A stretch of 64,000 nucleotides of DNA from Afipia sp. (GTDB lineage: Bacteria; Pseudomonadota; Alphaproteobacteria; Rhizobiales; Xanthobacteraceae), in contig JAFKEQ010000003.1 of assembly GCA_017308575.1 (NCBI GenBank), positions 930,001-994,000 of the forward strand. The letters run 5' to 3'. The notes below the pieces were generated by a model. That model saw only the letters and a program-made list of their open reading frames with translations, had not been told where the DNA came from and made no database searches. The position numbers and the translations under genes were made by a program. Positions 56,573-64,000 of the stretch are shown here, piece after piece; within the stretch, counting starts at the first letter, position 1, and the number at the start of each line of letters is the position of its first letter.

Positions 56573-57931
56573 ATGCAGGTCACCGAGACCCTCGCCGAGG
56601 GACTGAAGCACGAGTTCAAGGTCAGCGTTCCCGCCGCCGATATCGAGGCGAAGGTGGATGCGAAGCTTGTCGGCCTGAAGGACAAGGTGAAGCTCAACGG
56701 CTTCCGTCCCGGCAAGGTGCCCGTGGCTCACCTCAAGAAGGTCTATGGCCGCTCCGTCGCCGCCGAAACGGTCGAGGAACTGATCCGCGACACCAATTCC
56801 GGCATCTTCACCGAGCGCGGCTTCCGTCTGGCGACCGAGCCGAAGGTCACCATGCCAAAGGAAGAGAGCGAGATCGAGAACATCCTCGCGGGCAAGTCCG
56901 ACCTCAACTATTCGGTCGCCATCGAAGTCGTCCCCGCGATCGAACTGGCTGACTTCAAGACTTTCAATGTCGAAAAGCCTGTGGCCGAAGTGACCGACGC
57001 CGACGTCGACGAGGCGCTGAAGCGCATCGCCGACCAGAGCCGTCCTTATGAGGCGAAGGCCGAGGGCGCGAAGGCCGAGTCGGGCGACCGCGTCACCGTG
57101 GCGTTCAAGGGCAGCATCGACGGCGTGCCGTTCGACGGAGGCACCGGCGAGGGCATCCAGGTCGTGATCGGCTCGGGCACTTTCATTCCGGGCTTCGAGG
57201 ACCAGCTCATCGGCATCGCGTCGGGCGAGACCCGCACCGTCAAGGCGTCGTTCCCGAAGAACTACATGGCCGCAAACCTGGCCGGCAAGGATGCCGAATT
57301 CGAAACCACCGCGAGCCTGATCGAAGCGCCGCAGGAATCGAAGGTCGATGACGAGTTCGCCAAGAACCTCGGCATGGAATCCCTCGACAAGCTGAAGGAA
57401 GCGATGCGCGAGCGTCTGGTGGCCGAGTTCGCCGGCGCGTCGCGCCAGCGCGTCAAGCGCACGCTGCTCGACAAGCTCGACGAAACGCACAAGTTCGGTG
57501 CGCCGCCGTCGCTGGTCGAGGAAGAGTTCAAGCTGATGTGGAATTCCATCAAGGCCGAGATGGAATCGACCGGCAAGACTTTCGCCGATGAAGACACCAC
57601 CGAAGAGAAGGCCAAGGAAGAATACGAGAAGATCGCCGACCGCCGCGTGCGCCTCGGCCTCGTCCTTTCGGAAATTGGCGAGAAGAACAAGATCACCGTG
57701 ACCGACGACGAAGTCAGCCGCGCGCTGATCGACCGCGCCCGCCAGTCGCCGGGCCGCGAGAAGGAAGTCTGGGACTTCTATCGCAACAATCCGAACGCGC
57801 TGGCCCAGCTTCGCGCGCCGATCTACGAAGACAAGGTCGTCGACTTCCTCCTCGAACTTGCCAACGTGACCGAGAAGAAGGTTTCGCGCGACGACCTGCT
57901 CAAGGAAGACGAAGACAAGACGGCGGCCTGA
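56573..57931 (+). CDS. tig: Trigger factor, ribosome-associated chaperone
   Basis: A 452-residue protein with the ribosome-binding signature GFRPGKVP in the N-terminal domain, the FKBP-like PPIase domain at about 150-245 ([20 protein letters not shown]) and the helical C-terminal chaperone domain ([19 protein letters not shown]). It binds nascent chains at the ribosome exit. GAAGAAGATAG precedes the ATG. Followed by a strong terminator, and then clpP on the same strand after a reversed gene. Confidence 0.97.
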   Translation: MQVTETLAEGLKHEFKVSVPAADIEAKVDAKLVGLKDKVKLNGFRPGKVPVAHLKKVYGRSVAAETVEELIRDTNSGIFTERGFRLATEPKVTMPKEESEIENILAGKSDLNYSVAIEVVPAIELADFKTFNVEKPVAEVTDADVDEALKRIADQSRPYEAKAEGAKAESGDRVTVAFKGSIDGVPFDGGTGEGIQVVIGSGTFIPGFEDQLIGIASGETRTVKASFPKNYMAANLAGKDAEFETTASLIEAPQESKVDDEFAKNLGMESLDKLKEAMRERLVAEFAGASRQRVKRTLLDKLDETHKFGAPPSLVEEEFKLMWNSIKAEMESTGKTFADEDTTEEKAKEEYEKIADRRVRLGLVLSEIGEKNKITVTDDEVSRALIDRARQSPGREKEVWDFYRNNPNALAQLRAPIYEDKVVDFLLELANVTEKKVSRDDLLKEDEDKTAA

Positions 57932-57956
57932 TCGCCGCCTGATGCTCTACAATTCA

Positions 57957-57992
57957 ATCACCGCCAGCCTTACGGTTGGCGGTGATTTTTCT
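57957..57992. terminator. Terminator of tig, shared with the convergent MaoC gene
   Basis: ATCACCGCCAGCC at 57957-57969 pairs with 57974-57986 with one G-U pair and is followed by TTTTTCTTTG on the plus strand. The stop codon of the minus-strand gene lies inside the hairpin. Confidence 0.9.
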
Positions 57993-58416
57993 TTGAATGG
58001 ACCACCGCGTCGAGACTGACCGTCAGCATCTGCTTTGTGCCGTCGGTGATCTGGCTTTTGACCGTGATCAGCGCATCGTTGCGCTCCGGGCGCGGGACGA
58101 TGGCCGCGATTTCGGCGTGGCCGGTGAGCGTCATGCCGGGGCGTACCGGCCTGAGAAACCGGGATTCGATTCCGGCGCCTGCGAGTCCAGCGACCTGCTC
58201 CCACAAGGCTTCCACGATCAGCCGCTGATAGATCGCGAGGGTTTGCAGCCCGCTGGCGATGAGCCCGTTGAAGGGACCTTTTGCCGCGGCGGCGGGGTCC
58301 GTGTGGATGAAGAGGGGATCGTATTTCCTTGCGAACTCGATGATCTCGGCTTCGTCGAGCAGATAGGTGCGAAAGGGAAAGCGTTGCCCGATCGTCAGGT
58401 CTTCGGCGTAAAGCAT
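57970..58416 (-). CDS. MaoC-family dehydratase
   Basis: A 148-residue single hotdog-domain protein with the hydratase-like site FARKYDPLFIHTDPAAAAKGPF and NGLIASGLQTLAIYQRL. The Asp and His residues expected for R-hydratases are in YDPLFIHTD, but the usual AHG is replaced by IASG, so it may act on another substrate. The start at 58416 opens the conserved domain; an upstream open frame is not supported. It interrupts the tig-clpP neighbourhood in the opposite direction. Confidence 0.87.
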   Translation of the reverse strand: MLYAEDLTIGQRFPFRTYLLDEAEIIEFARKYDPLFIHTDPAAAAKGPFNGLIASGLQTLAIYQRLIVEALWEQVAGLAGAGIESRFLRPVRPGMTLTGHAEIAAIVPRPERNDALITVKSQITDGTKQMLTVSLDAVVHSKKNHRQP

Positions 58417-58604
58417 CACGGGACTGTCCTTGTCATCGCGTTTTCCGGAAGGATCGCAGGTCCGTTCTCGGCGGCCACGATCTCCGGATCGGGCCGAACG
58501 GGCCGGAAAACCATTAACGATACGCCCCGGAATAGCGTTTTGGCGCAGCGCCATCGCTTTCCGTGCCCGACAGAATCGGCTTCAACTACCCCGGCTTTCC
58601 CGCC

Positions 58605-58633
58605 CTTGTAGCCGGGCTCTGCGGCTATATCTG
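58605..58633 (+). promoter_or_regulatory. Candidate heat-shock (RpoH-type) promoter of clpP
   Basis: CTTGTA at 58605-58610 and GCTATATCTG at 58624-58633 resemble alphaproteobacterial sigma-32 promoters (CTTG and CYTATnTnnG), with one mismatch at the first base of the -10 and a 13-base spacer. Transcription would start about 95 bases before the clpP start. The rest of 58417-58729 shows no gene. Confidence 0.45.
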
Positions 58634-58729
58634 TGGGGTCCGACCCTTCTGCATCACGAGGCGCCCGTCTGCCGGAACGTTCCAATCCTCAGCCGTCCGG
58701 CTGCGCCCCAACTAACCTTCAGGTGATTC

Positions 58730-59362
58730 ATGCGCGATCCCATTGAAACCTACATGAACCTTGTCCCGATGGTGGTCGAGCAGACCAACCGCGGCGAACG
58801 GGCTTACGATATTTTCTCGCGCCTTCTGAAGGAGCGCATCATTTTCGTGACCGGTCCGGTCGAGGACGGCATGTCAGTGCTGATCGTCGCGCAGCTTCTG
58901 TTCCTCGAAGCGGAAAATCCGAAGAAGGAAATCTCGATGTACATCAACTCGCCGGGCGGCGTGGTGACATCAGGCCTTGCGATCTACGACACCATGCAGT
59001 TCATCCGCCCGCCGGTCTCGACTCTGTGTACCGGACAGGCTGCCTCGATGGGCTCGCTGCTGCTGGCGGCAGGCCACAAGGACATGCGTTTCTCGCTGCC
59101 GAATTCGCGCATCATGGTTCACCAGCCGTCGGGCGGTTTCCAGGGCCAGGCCACCGACATCATGCTGCACGCGCAGGAGATCCTGAGCCTGAAGAAGCGG
59201 CTCAACGAAATCTACGTCAAGCACACCGGCCAGCCCTATCAGGCGATCGAGGATGCGCTGGAGCGCGACAAGTTCCTCACCGCCGAAATGGCCAGGGATT
59301 TCGGCCTTGTCGACAAGGTGATCGACAAGCGCCCGGAGGAAGCGGCGCCCAAGACTGCCTGA
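58730..59362 (+). CDS. clpP: ATP-dependent Clp protease proteolytic subunit
   Basis: A 210-residue serine protease with Ser106 in [12 protein letters not shown] and His131 in [10 protein letters not shown], 25 residues apart as in other ClpP, and an Asp near 180. The short propeptide before [20 protein letters not shown] is usual. It forms the tetradecameric barrel with ClpX or ClpA. AACCTTCAGGTG precedes the ATG. In many alphaproteobacteria clpX follows directly; here it does not. Confidence 0.97.
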   Translation: MRDPIETYMNLVPMVVEQTNRGERAYDIFSRLLKERIIFVTGPVEDGMSVLIVAQLLFLEAENPKKEISMYINSPGGVVTSGLAIYDTMQFIRPPVSTLCTGQAASMGSLLLAAGHKDMRFSLPNSRIMVHQPSGGFQGQATDIMLHAQEILSLKKRLNEIYVKHTGQPYQAIEDALERDKFLTAEMARDFGLVDKVIDKRPEEAAPKTA

Positions 59363-59390
59363 TCCTCGATCGCTTCAATCGCAAATTGCA

Positions 59391-59422
59391 AACGGACGCC
59401 CACGCGCGTCCGTTTTCTTTTT
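59391..59422 (+). terminator. Terminator of clpP
   Basis: AACGGACGC at 59391-59399 pairs with GCGTCCGTT at 59406-59414, and TTCTTTTTG follows. It lies 28 bases after the clpP stop and separates it from the CHAT gene. Confidence 0.85.
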
Positions 59423-59627
59423 GTGCCTCACCCATTCGGGGGAGGCACGCTTTTTTCAGTTCCATCCCTGCACGTACTTGACCTTGTGTCGTTCCTTGAC
59501 CCTAATCACTGCAATTGATCCGGGACGATATGGGCCCGTCTATTTTCGATCTTTATTTTGGACGGCGTCCCATTGCGCTCCGGTCACACCGCGTTTCGGT
59601 GGCGATGATGATGACCGGGAGCAGGCT

Positions 59628-62600
59628 ATGACGACGGGCGCGAGGAGCGGCATCGCCGCCATTTTCGTTTTTCTTGGAATGTTCGTTGTCAGCCCGGAAG
59701 CGTTCGCGTTCAACAAGGAGGCGGCCCTCGCGCAGTGCCGCGCCTCCGTCGGCAGGCCGACGTATCAGGCGTGCAGAGGTAGCGGGGGCGATCACGAGAG
59801 GTGCTTCGCCAGGGCGCGCGCCGCCGTGCAGCCGTGCATCCGAGCGAAGATGCCGACGGCCGCACTGTTCGATGCGGCGAAAATCTCTGCGCCGAAGAAA
59901 GAAGACATTGCCGCGGGCGCAGCAGCGTTGGCCACAGGCAATGCGCCGCTGGTCGCGCCACCGCGCACGGTATCCGACATCACGGCCATTCTCGATCAAC
60001 AGAAGCCGGACCCTGCCAAGATCGCGGAATTGACCGCGACAGCCGATGCTGTAGTGCCTGCCGGACTGAAGGGCAGCGAGCTTGCGGCGTTTCACTACAG
60101 GCGCGGCCAGGCGCGAACGCTTCTTGGCCGCAGCAACGATGCGCTGGCGGATGCCGAACTGGCGGTCACCCATAGCAAGGGCGACGACTACAAGAATGTT
60201 GGAAGTCGTCATGAGAATTTCCTGATCCACCGCCTGCGCGAGAAGGGTGAGCGCAAGCGCGCCATGGCGATGTACACCAAGCAGATCGCAGCTTTCTCCA
60301 GTGGAGGAAAGGGGCGCCTGTTTAGCCTGCATAATGCACTGACGATTCTTGCGCTCCAGTCCGGTGACGTGAACGTTGCTGAGTCCTATGTGGCGCGAAA
60401 TCGCAACCTGATGAACGAGGCGCGGCGCTGGCCGATGTTCCCGACTTACGGCATGGTTTGGCAAGCGACGCTGGAAGATGGCACGGGACGCGTCGCGGAA
60501 GCGCGCGGCCGATATGCCGATGCGGAAGCCGCGTATCACAAGTCGGCGGTGTTCTATACCAATGCGATCCCGACCATGTCTCAGTGGGAGAGCAAGCCCG
60601 CCGAAGGCGAGATGGAGCGGTTCGTCGACTGGGCGACGGCTTTCGAAGGCCGCGTCAAGGTCAAGCAGGGCCGTGTCGGTGAAGGCGAGGCCGATGTCCG
60701 CCGCGCGCTGCTCAGCCGCCTCAGCAAGTCCGGAAAATTCCATGCCGATACCGCCGGGGTCCTCGCGGTGTTCGTCTACGTGATTCAGGAGCAGGGCCGT
60801 TATGCCGAGGCCGAACAGCTCCAGCGTGAAGTAGTCGGTATCTACAAGGGACTTGGTTACGGCGACGACTCTAACCAGGTCGTCAACGCCAATGTCTTCC
60901 TCGCGCAAATCCTGAACCTCGAACGCAAGTATGAAGAGGCAACCAAACTTTACGATCAGGTCGATGTCTGGACCGCGAAATGGGAACCGGAGCGCCGCGA
61001 GCGCGTCAGCGGCGGACTTGCGCGTGTTTCGATCATGCTCACGCAAGGCAACTATGACAATGCGCTGGAAATTGCGCAGCGTTCCTACGAGCGCGAAAAG
61101 GCGCGCTCCGGCGACAAGAGCCTGAATACAGCGGTGTCGCGCGGCTATTATGCCGTGACACTGGCACGCAAGGGCCGGACCGCCGAGGCGCTGCAAGCCT
61201 TCAGGGAATCCATTCCGGTCCTGCAGACCACAGTCGGCGGCAGCGATGACGACAGCGGTTCCACCGCTGCCGCGCGCGAAGGCCGCACCCGGTTCGTCAT
61301 CGAGGGTTATCTGCGGACGCTGGCGCTCAACCCGGCAGCGTCGCCGCCGAATGTCGCCGAAGAAACCTTCGCATTCGCGGACCTGCTGCGCGGGCAGGCG
61401 GTGCAGCGTGCGCTGCAAGCCTCGTCGGCCCGTGCCTCCACCAGCAATCCCGAACTCGCCAAACTCATGCGCTCGTCGCAAGACACCGAGAAGCGGATCG
61501 GCGCTGCGGTCGCGACGCTTAACAACCTGCTGACGCTGCCGCCTGCCGAGCGCGAGGAGAAGGTCCTGAAGACCACGCAGGCGGAAATCGCCGCGCTGCA
61601 GGCTTCGCGCGCGCAGACCATGAGCGCGATCGCAAAGAAATTTCCCGATTACGGAAATCTTGTGAACCCGCCGCCGCCGAATGCGGGTGATCTGCAGAAG
61701 CAGCTTGCGGATGACGAAGCATTGCTGTCGTTCTATTTTGGCCGCTTCGACAGTTTCGTCTGGGCGGTGCGGAAGGGTGTACCGGTGCAGTTCGCCCGTC
61801 TCAAGATGACGCTCGGCGATCTCAATGCGACAGTGACCAAGCTGCGCGAGGCGCTGGAGCCAAAGGCGGCGATGATCTCGGACATTCCCGCGTTCGATGT
61901 GAAGCTGGCGTCGCAGCTTTACGATGATCTGCTCAAGCCTCTGGAAGGAAGCTGGAAGCCGGCGAAGAATCTGGTTGTCGTGACCAATGGCGCGCTCGGC
62001 CTGTTGCCGTTGTCGTTGCTGCCGACTGCGCCAGCCGAAGTGAAGTCTGACGACGATCCGCTGTTCGCCAGTTATCGGAATGTGCCTTGGCTGGCGCGGA
62101 CCCATGCGGTCACGCTGGTCCCGTCGGCGGCGGCGTTGCAGACCCTGCGCAAGCTGCCGCCGGGCAAGGCCTCGCGGCAGGATCTGGTCGCGTTTGGCGA
62201 TCCCTATTTCAACAAGGAGCAGGCCGAGGATGCGGCGAAGACCGACAAGCCGGTTCAGGTCGCCGATGCCGCGAACGTCACGCGCGGCGTGCCGCTTAAG
62301 CGGCGCAACAGTCCGCAGCTTGACGGCGTCGACAGCGCGCAACTGGGCCAGTTGCCGCGCCTGCCGGACACGTCCGATGAACTGATGTCCATCGCGCTGG
62401 CTTTGCAGGCTGATCCGACTAAGGTGCTCAATCTCGGTAAGGATGCGAACGAGAAGAAGGTCAAGGAGATGGATCTCTCGGGCTTCAAGATCGTGGCGTT
62501 CGCGACACACGGTCTGGTGCCGGGCGAACTCGACGGACTGACGCAGCCGGCGCTCGCGCTTTCAGCGCCCGATCTTGCCGACGGCAGCGGCGACGGACTG

Positions 62601-62981
62601 CTGACCATGGAGGAAATCCTCTCGCTCAAACTCGACGCCGACTGGGTCGTGCTGTCCGCCTGCAACACCGGCGCGGGTGCGGGCGCGGGCGCGGAGGCCG
62701 CATCCGGATTGGGCCGGGCGTTCTTCTATGCGGGCACCCGCGCGCTGCTGGTGACCAACTGGTCGGTGCATTCGCAGTCGGCCCGCGAGCTTGTCACCGA
62801 TCTGTTCAAGCGGCAGGCGGACGATCCCAAACTGACGCGCGGCGAGGCGCTGCGGCAGGCCATGATGGCGCTGGCCGATGGTCCCGGCTATCTCGGCGCC
62901 GACGGCAAGACGGAATTCGCCTACGCCCATCCGCTGTTCTGGGCGCCGTATTCGATCATCGGGGATGGCGGCGGACGTTAA
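59628..62981 (+). CDS. Exported TPR-CHAT protein (caspase-like peptidase domain)
   Basis: A 1117-residue protein. The N-terminal signal peptide ends near SPEAFAF (about residue 27). A Cys-containing region (CRASVGRPTYQACRGSG, CFARARAAVQPC) is followed by TPR-like repeats from about 150 to 560 and a C-terminal CHAT domain from about 740, with the catalytic pair His961 (FATHGLVPGELDG) and Cys1012 (VVLSACNTGAG). CHAT domains are caspase-family cysteine peptidases known from separase-like and immune proteins; here the signal peptide places it in the periplasm or outside. Substrate and activation are unknown. The start was chosen at 59628 for the signal peptide and GGGAGCAGG. Confidence 0.85.
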   Translation: MTTGARSGIAAIFVFLGMFVVSPEAFAFNKEAALAQCRASVGRPTYQACRGSGGDHERCFARARAAVQPCIRAKMPTAALFDAAKISAPKKEDIAAGAAALATGNAPLVAPPRTVSDITAILDQQKPDPAKIAELTATADAVVPAGLKGSELAAFHYRRGQARTLLGRSNDALADAELAVTHSKGDDYKNVGSRHENFLIHRLREKGERKRAMAMYTKQIAAFSSGGKGRLFSLHNALTILALQSGDVNVAESYVARNRNLMNEARRWPMFPTYGMVWQATLEDGTGRVAEARGRYADAEAAYHKSAVFYTNAIPTMSQWESKPAEGEMERFVDWATAFEGRVKVKQGRVGEGEADVRRALLSRLSKSGKFHADTAGVLAVFVYVIQEQGRYAEAEQLQREVVGIYKGLGYGDDSNQVVNANVFLAQILNLERKYEEATKLYDQVDVWTAKWEPERRERVSGGLARVSIMLTQGNYDNALEIAQRSYEREKARSGDKSLNTAVSRGYYAVTLARKGRTAEALQAFRESIPVLQTTVGGSDDDSGSTAAAREGRTRFVIEGYLRTLALNPAASPPNVAEETFAFADLLRGQAVQRALQASSARASTSNPELAKLMRSSQDTEKRIGAAVATLNNLLTLPPAEREEKVLKTTQAEIAALQASRAQTMSAIAKKFPDYGNLVNPPPPNAGDLQKQLADDEALLSFYFGRFDSFVWAVRKGVPVQFARLKMTLGDLNATVTKLREALEPKAAMISDIPAFDVKLASQLYDDLLKPLEGSWKPAKNLVVVTNGALGLLPLSLLPTAPAEVKSDDDPLFASYRNVPWLARTHAVTLVPSAAALQTLRKLPPGKASRQDLVAFGDPYFNKEQAEDAAKTDKPVQVADAANVTRGVPLKRRNSPQLDGVDSAQLGQLPRLPDTSDELMSIALALQADPTKVLNLGKDANEKKVKEMDLSGFKIVAFATHGLVPGELDGLTQPALALSAPDLADGSGDGLLTMEEILSLKLDADWVVLSACNTGAGAGAGAEAASGLGRAFFYAGTRALLVTNWSVHSQSARELVTDLFKRQADDPKLTRGEALRQAMMALADGPGYLGADGKTEFAYAHPLFWAPYSIIGDGGGR

Positions 62982-63057
62982 GCAAAACAGGGCAAGCGTC
63001 TTTCGTGCCCCATAGTCCTGCGTTAGGCTCGGGCATTGCGGTTGAGGAGATTTGAAA

Positions 63058-63513
63058 ATGCGGCGTTCGCTGTTGCAGGCGGTGGTGTTGTCGGCGGCCT
63101 TTGCCGTTCTGGCGGCTGGTTCTCCCGCAAAGGCGGGAACGGTGCTGATTTCAGCCGATGAAGCCAAGCTGCCGCCGCCCAAGGGCGCGGTGTCGGTCGC
63201 AAGCCGCGGCATCACGCGCGGTCCGAAGATCGAACTGATCGGGCGCGCCGACAACGTGAAATCGCCGATGCATCTCGCGCTCAAGTTCGAGTCGTTCGGC
63301 GGCGCGAAGATCGACGTCGAGTCATTGAAGGTGCAGTATCTGAAAAGTCCTGCCGTTGACCTGACGCCGCGGCTCAAGCCTTTCGTGCAGCCGACCGGCA
63401 TCGACATCCCCGATGCCGAATTGCCGCCCGGTGATCATCTCATTCGCGTTGACGTGAAGGACTCCGACGGCCGCACCGCCACCACGAGCTTCACGCTCAA
63501 GGTCGCGCCTTGA
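63058..63513 (+). CDS. Small exported hypothetical protein
   Basis: A 151-residue protein with signal peptide (cleavage near AKAG at about 26) and a mature part that reads like a beta-sandwich: PKIELIGRADNVKSPMHLALKF, IDVESLKVQYLKS, and the end GDHLIRVDVKDSDGRTATTSF. I do not recognise a named family. GAGGAG lies eight bases before the ATG at 63058. It follows the CHAT gene by about 75 bases and its stop overlaps the zinc-ribbon gene, so these belong to one unit. Confidence 0.7.
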   Translation: MRRSLLQAVVLSAAFAVLAAGSPAKAGTVLISADEAKLPPPKGAVSVASRGITRGPKIELIGRADNVKSPMHLALKFESFGGAKIDVESLKVQYLKSPAVDLTPRLKPFVQPTGIDIPDAELPPGDHLIRVDVKDSDGRTATTSFTLKVAP

Positions 63514-63734
63514 CCGGCATGAGCGCCGACTGTCCGTTCTGCGCACAACCGGTTCCCGCGCAGGCGCTCGTCTGCAGTTCATGCGCGCGCGATGTCACCA
63601 TTCCACAATCGCTGTTGGATGAGCGGGACGATCTTGTCCGTAAGCGCGCTGCGATCCGCGCGCAACTGGCCGATGCCAAAGCCGAGCTTGAAACGCTCCG
63701 CCGCCGCCGGCGTATTTTGCTGCGGCGGCATTGA
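63510..63734 (+). CDS. Small zinc-ribbon protein with coiled coil
   Basis: A 74-residue protein: the zinc ribbon has CPFC and CSSC pairs (about residues 8-26), then a helix DDLVRKRAAIRAQLADAKAE and a basic RRRRRILLRRH tail. The TTG at 63510 overlaps the preceding stop; the ATG at 63519 is the alternative start. It could bind zinc and nucleic acid or act as an adaptor; nothing in the sequence shows which. It resembles the next gene in its first half. Confidence 0.72.
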   Translation: MTGMSADCPFCAQPVPAQALVCSSCARDVTIPQSLLDERDDLVRKRAAIRAQLADAKAELETLRRRRRILLRRH

Positions 63735-63764
63735 TATGTCCGTCTCAAACACATCGGTTGTCTG

Positions 63765-64000
63765 ATGGAGTGCCCGTTCTGCGCCGAGAAGGTCAAGGAC
63801 GAGGTGCTCGTCTGCAAGCATTGCTCGCGGGACCTGCGGGTGGTGCGGCCGGTTCTGATCGAGATCGAGGACATCGTCAGCGAGATCGAAAAGCTGCGGC
63901 ACGAATTCGACTACGTCAGCACGCGGCTTTACCGGCGACAACATCCGGTCCGGTACTTCGCGATCCACAGCATCGCTTACGTCCTGATCCCGACCGTGCT
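63765..64000 (+). CDS. Zinc-ribbon protein, 3'-truncated by the window edge
   Basis: A reading frame from the ATG at 63765 to the end of the window without a stop, so the gene continues beyond it. It begins MECPFCAEKVKDEVLVCKHC, a CxxC-x(n)-CxxC zinc ribbon homologous to that of the previous gene, then a helical VLIEIEDIVSEIEKLRHEFD segment and the start of a hydrophobic stretch (FAIHSIAYVLIPTV) that is probably a membrane segment. This suggests a membrane-anchored zinc-ribbon protein. Function unknown. Confidence 0.75.
   Translation, partial: MECPFCAEKVKDEVLVCKHCSRDLRVVRPVLIEIEDIVSEIEKLRHEFDYVSTRLYRRQHPVRYFAIHSIAYVLIPTV

Noticed and set aside
59553..62510. Minus-strand open frame of 985 codons opposite the CHAT gene
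   Set aside because: It is antisense to a gene with a clear signal peptide and catalytic motifs, has Arg/Leu-rich composition typical of GC-driven shadow frames and no recognisable domain or ribosome site.

Overview
The window comes from a high-GC alphaproteobacterial chromosome, most likely family Nitrobacteraceae/Bradyrhizobiaceae (Afipia, Bradyrhizobium or Rhodopseudomonas type). This rests on gene content (fds-type formate dehydrogenase, pqqABCDE, pst-phoU-phoB, glnBA, a DUF6496-type lysine-rich protein), the paired acyl-CoA genes and the short palindromic intergenic repeats. It is a judgement from recognised families, not a database search. No insertion sequence, prophage, integron, CRISPR array or rRNA operon was seen. 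The only RNA gene found is tRNA-Leu(UAG) at 56328-56412.

Layout. 1-4014: 3' end of an NAD-dependent formate dehydrogenase operon (fdsA, fdhD/fdsC, fdsD), an OFA-family oxalate/formate-type transporter and a small PsiF-like secreted protein. 4237-6612: Tex-like RNA-binding protein. 6945-12316: a complete pstSCAB-phoU-phoB operon behind a well-formed Pho box, without a phoR gene. 12539-16935: pqqA-B-C-D-E with a translationally coupled prolyl aminopeptidase. 17054-20905: two convergent, paralogous modules, each a soluble sorbosone-dehydrogenase-type beta-propeller plus a c-type cytochrome. 21065-22570: mobA, then mobB and a TusA-like protein. 22582-26796: arsC-otnC on the minus strand divergent from ltnD-otnI-otnK (tetronate/threonate catabolism). 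26812-28692: a secreted DUF4189 protein, a lysine-rich basic protein and a methyltransferase. 28891-31716: multi-PAS hybrid histidine kinase. 31724-35276: a KAS-type ketoacyl synthase, a thiolase and an enoyl-CoA hydratase, all minus strand, divergent from a TetR regulator. 36189-45459: valine/isobutyrate degradation (mmsA, acyl-CoA dehydrogenase, 3-hydroxyisobutyryl-CoA hydrolase, mmsB), then acyl-CoA ligase, MaoC hydratase, SDR and a YhiN-type flavoprotein. 45456-48715: ABC-F ATPase, YaiI-like protein and a hotdog-fold protein. 48716-49526: repeat-rich spacer. 49527-50854: Rrf2 regulator and thioredoxin-reductase-like flavoprotein. 50951-53183: glnA and glnB with a sigma-54 promoter and an NtrC-type box. 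53248-56133: NAD(P)H-hydrate repair enzyme and a multicopper-oxidase-fold Tat substrate without copper ligands. 56328-64000: tRNA-Leu, trigger factor, MaoC hydratase, clpP, a secreted TPR-CHAT protein, a secreted small protein and two zinc-ribbon proteins, the last running off the edge.

How the parts fit. Several blocks converge on periplasmic oxidation and molybdenum/PQQ cofactors: formate dehydrogenase needs bis-MGD (mobA, mobB, fdhD, possibly the TusA-like carrier), and the pqq operon lies beside two candidate PQQ-dependent dehydrogenase/cytochrome pairs. In each pair a perfect hairpin separates dehydrogenase from cytochrome, as one also separates pstS from pstC. The phosphate and nitrogen control regions (Pho box; sigma-54 plus NtrC box) can be read directly from the DNA. 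The least explained parts are the secreted TPR-CHAT protein with zinc-ribbon neighbours downstream of clpP, the copper-less multicopper-oxidase fold protein, the doubled dehydrogenase/cytochrome modules, and the glnB leader with its three 15-bp tandem repeats.
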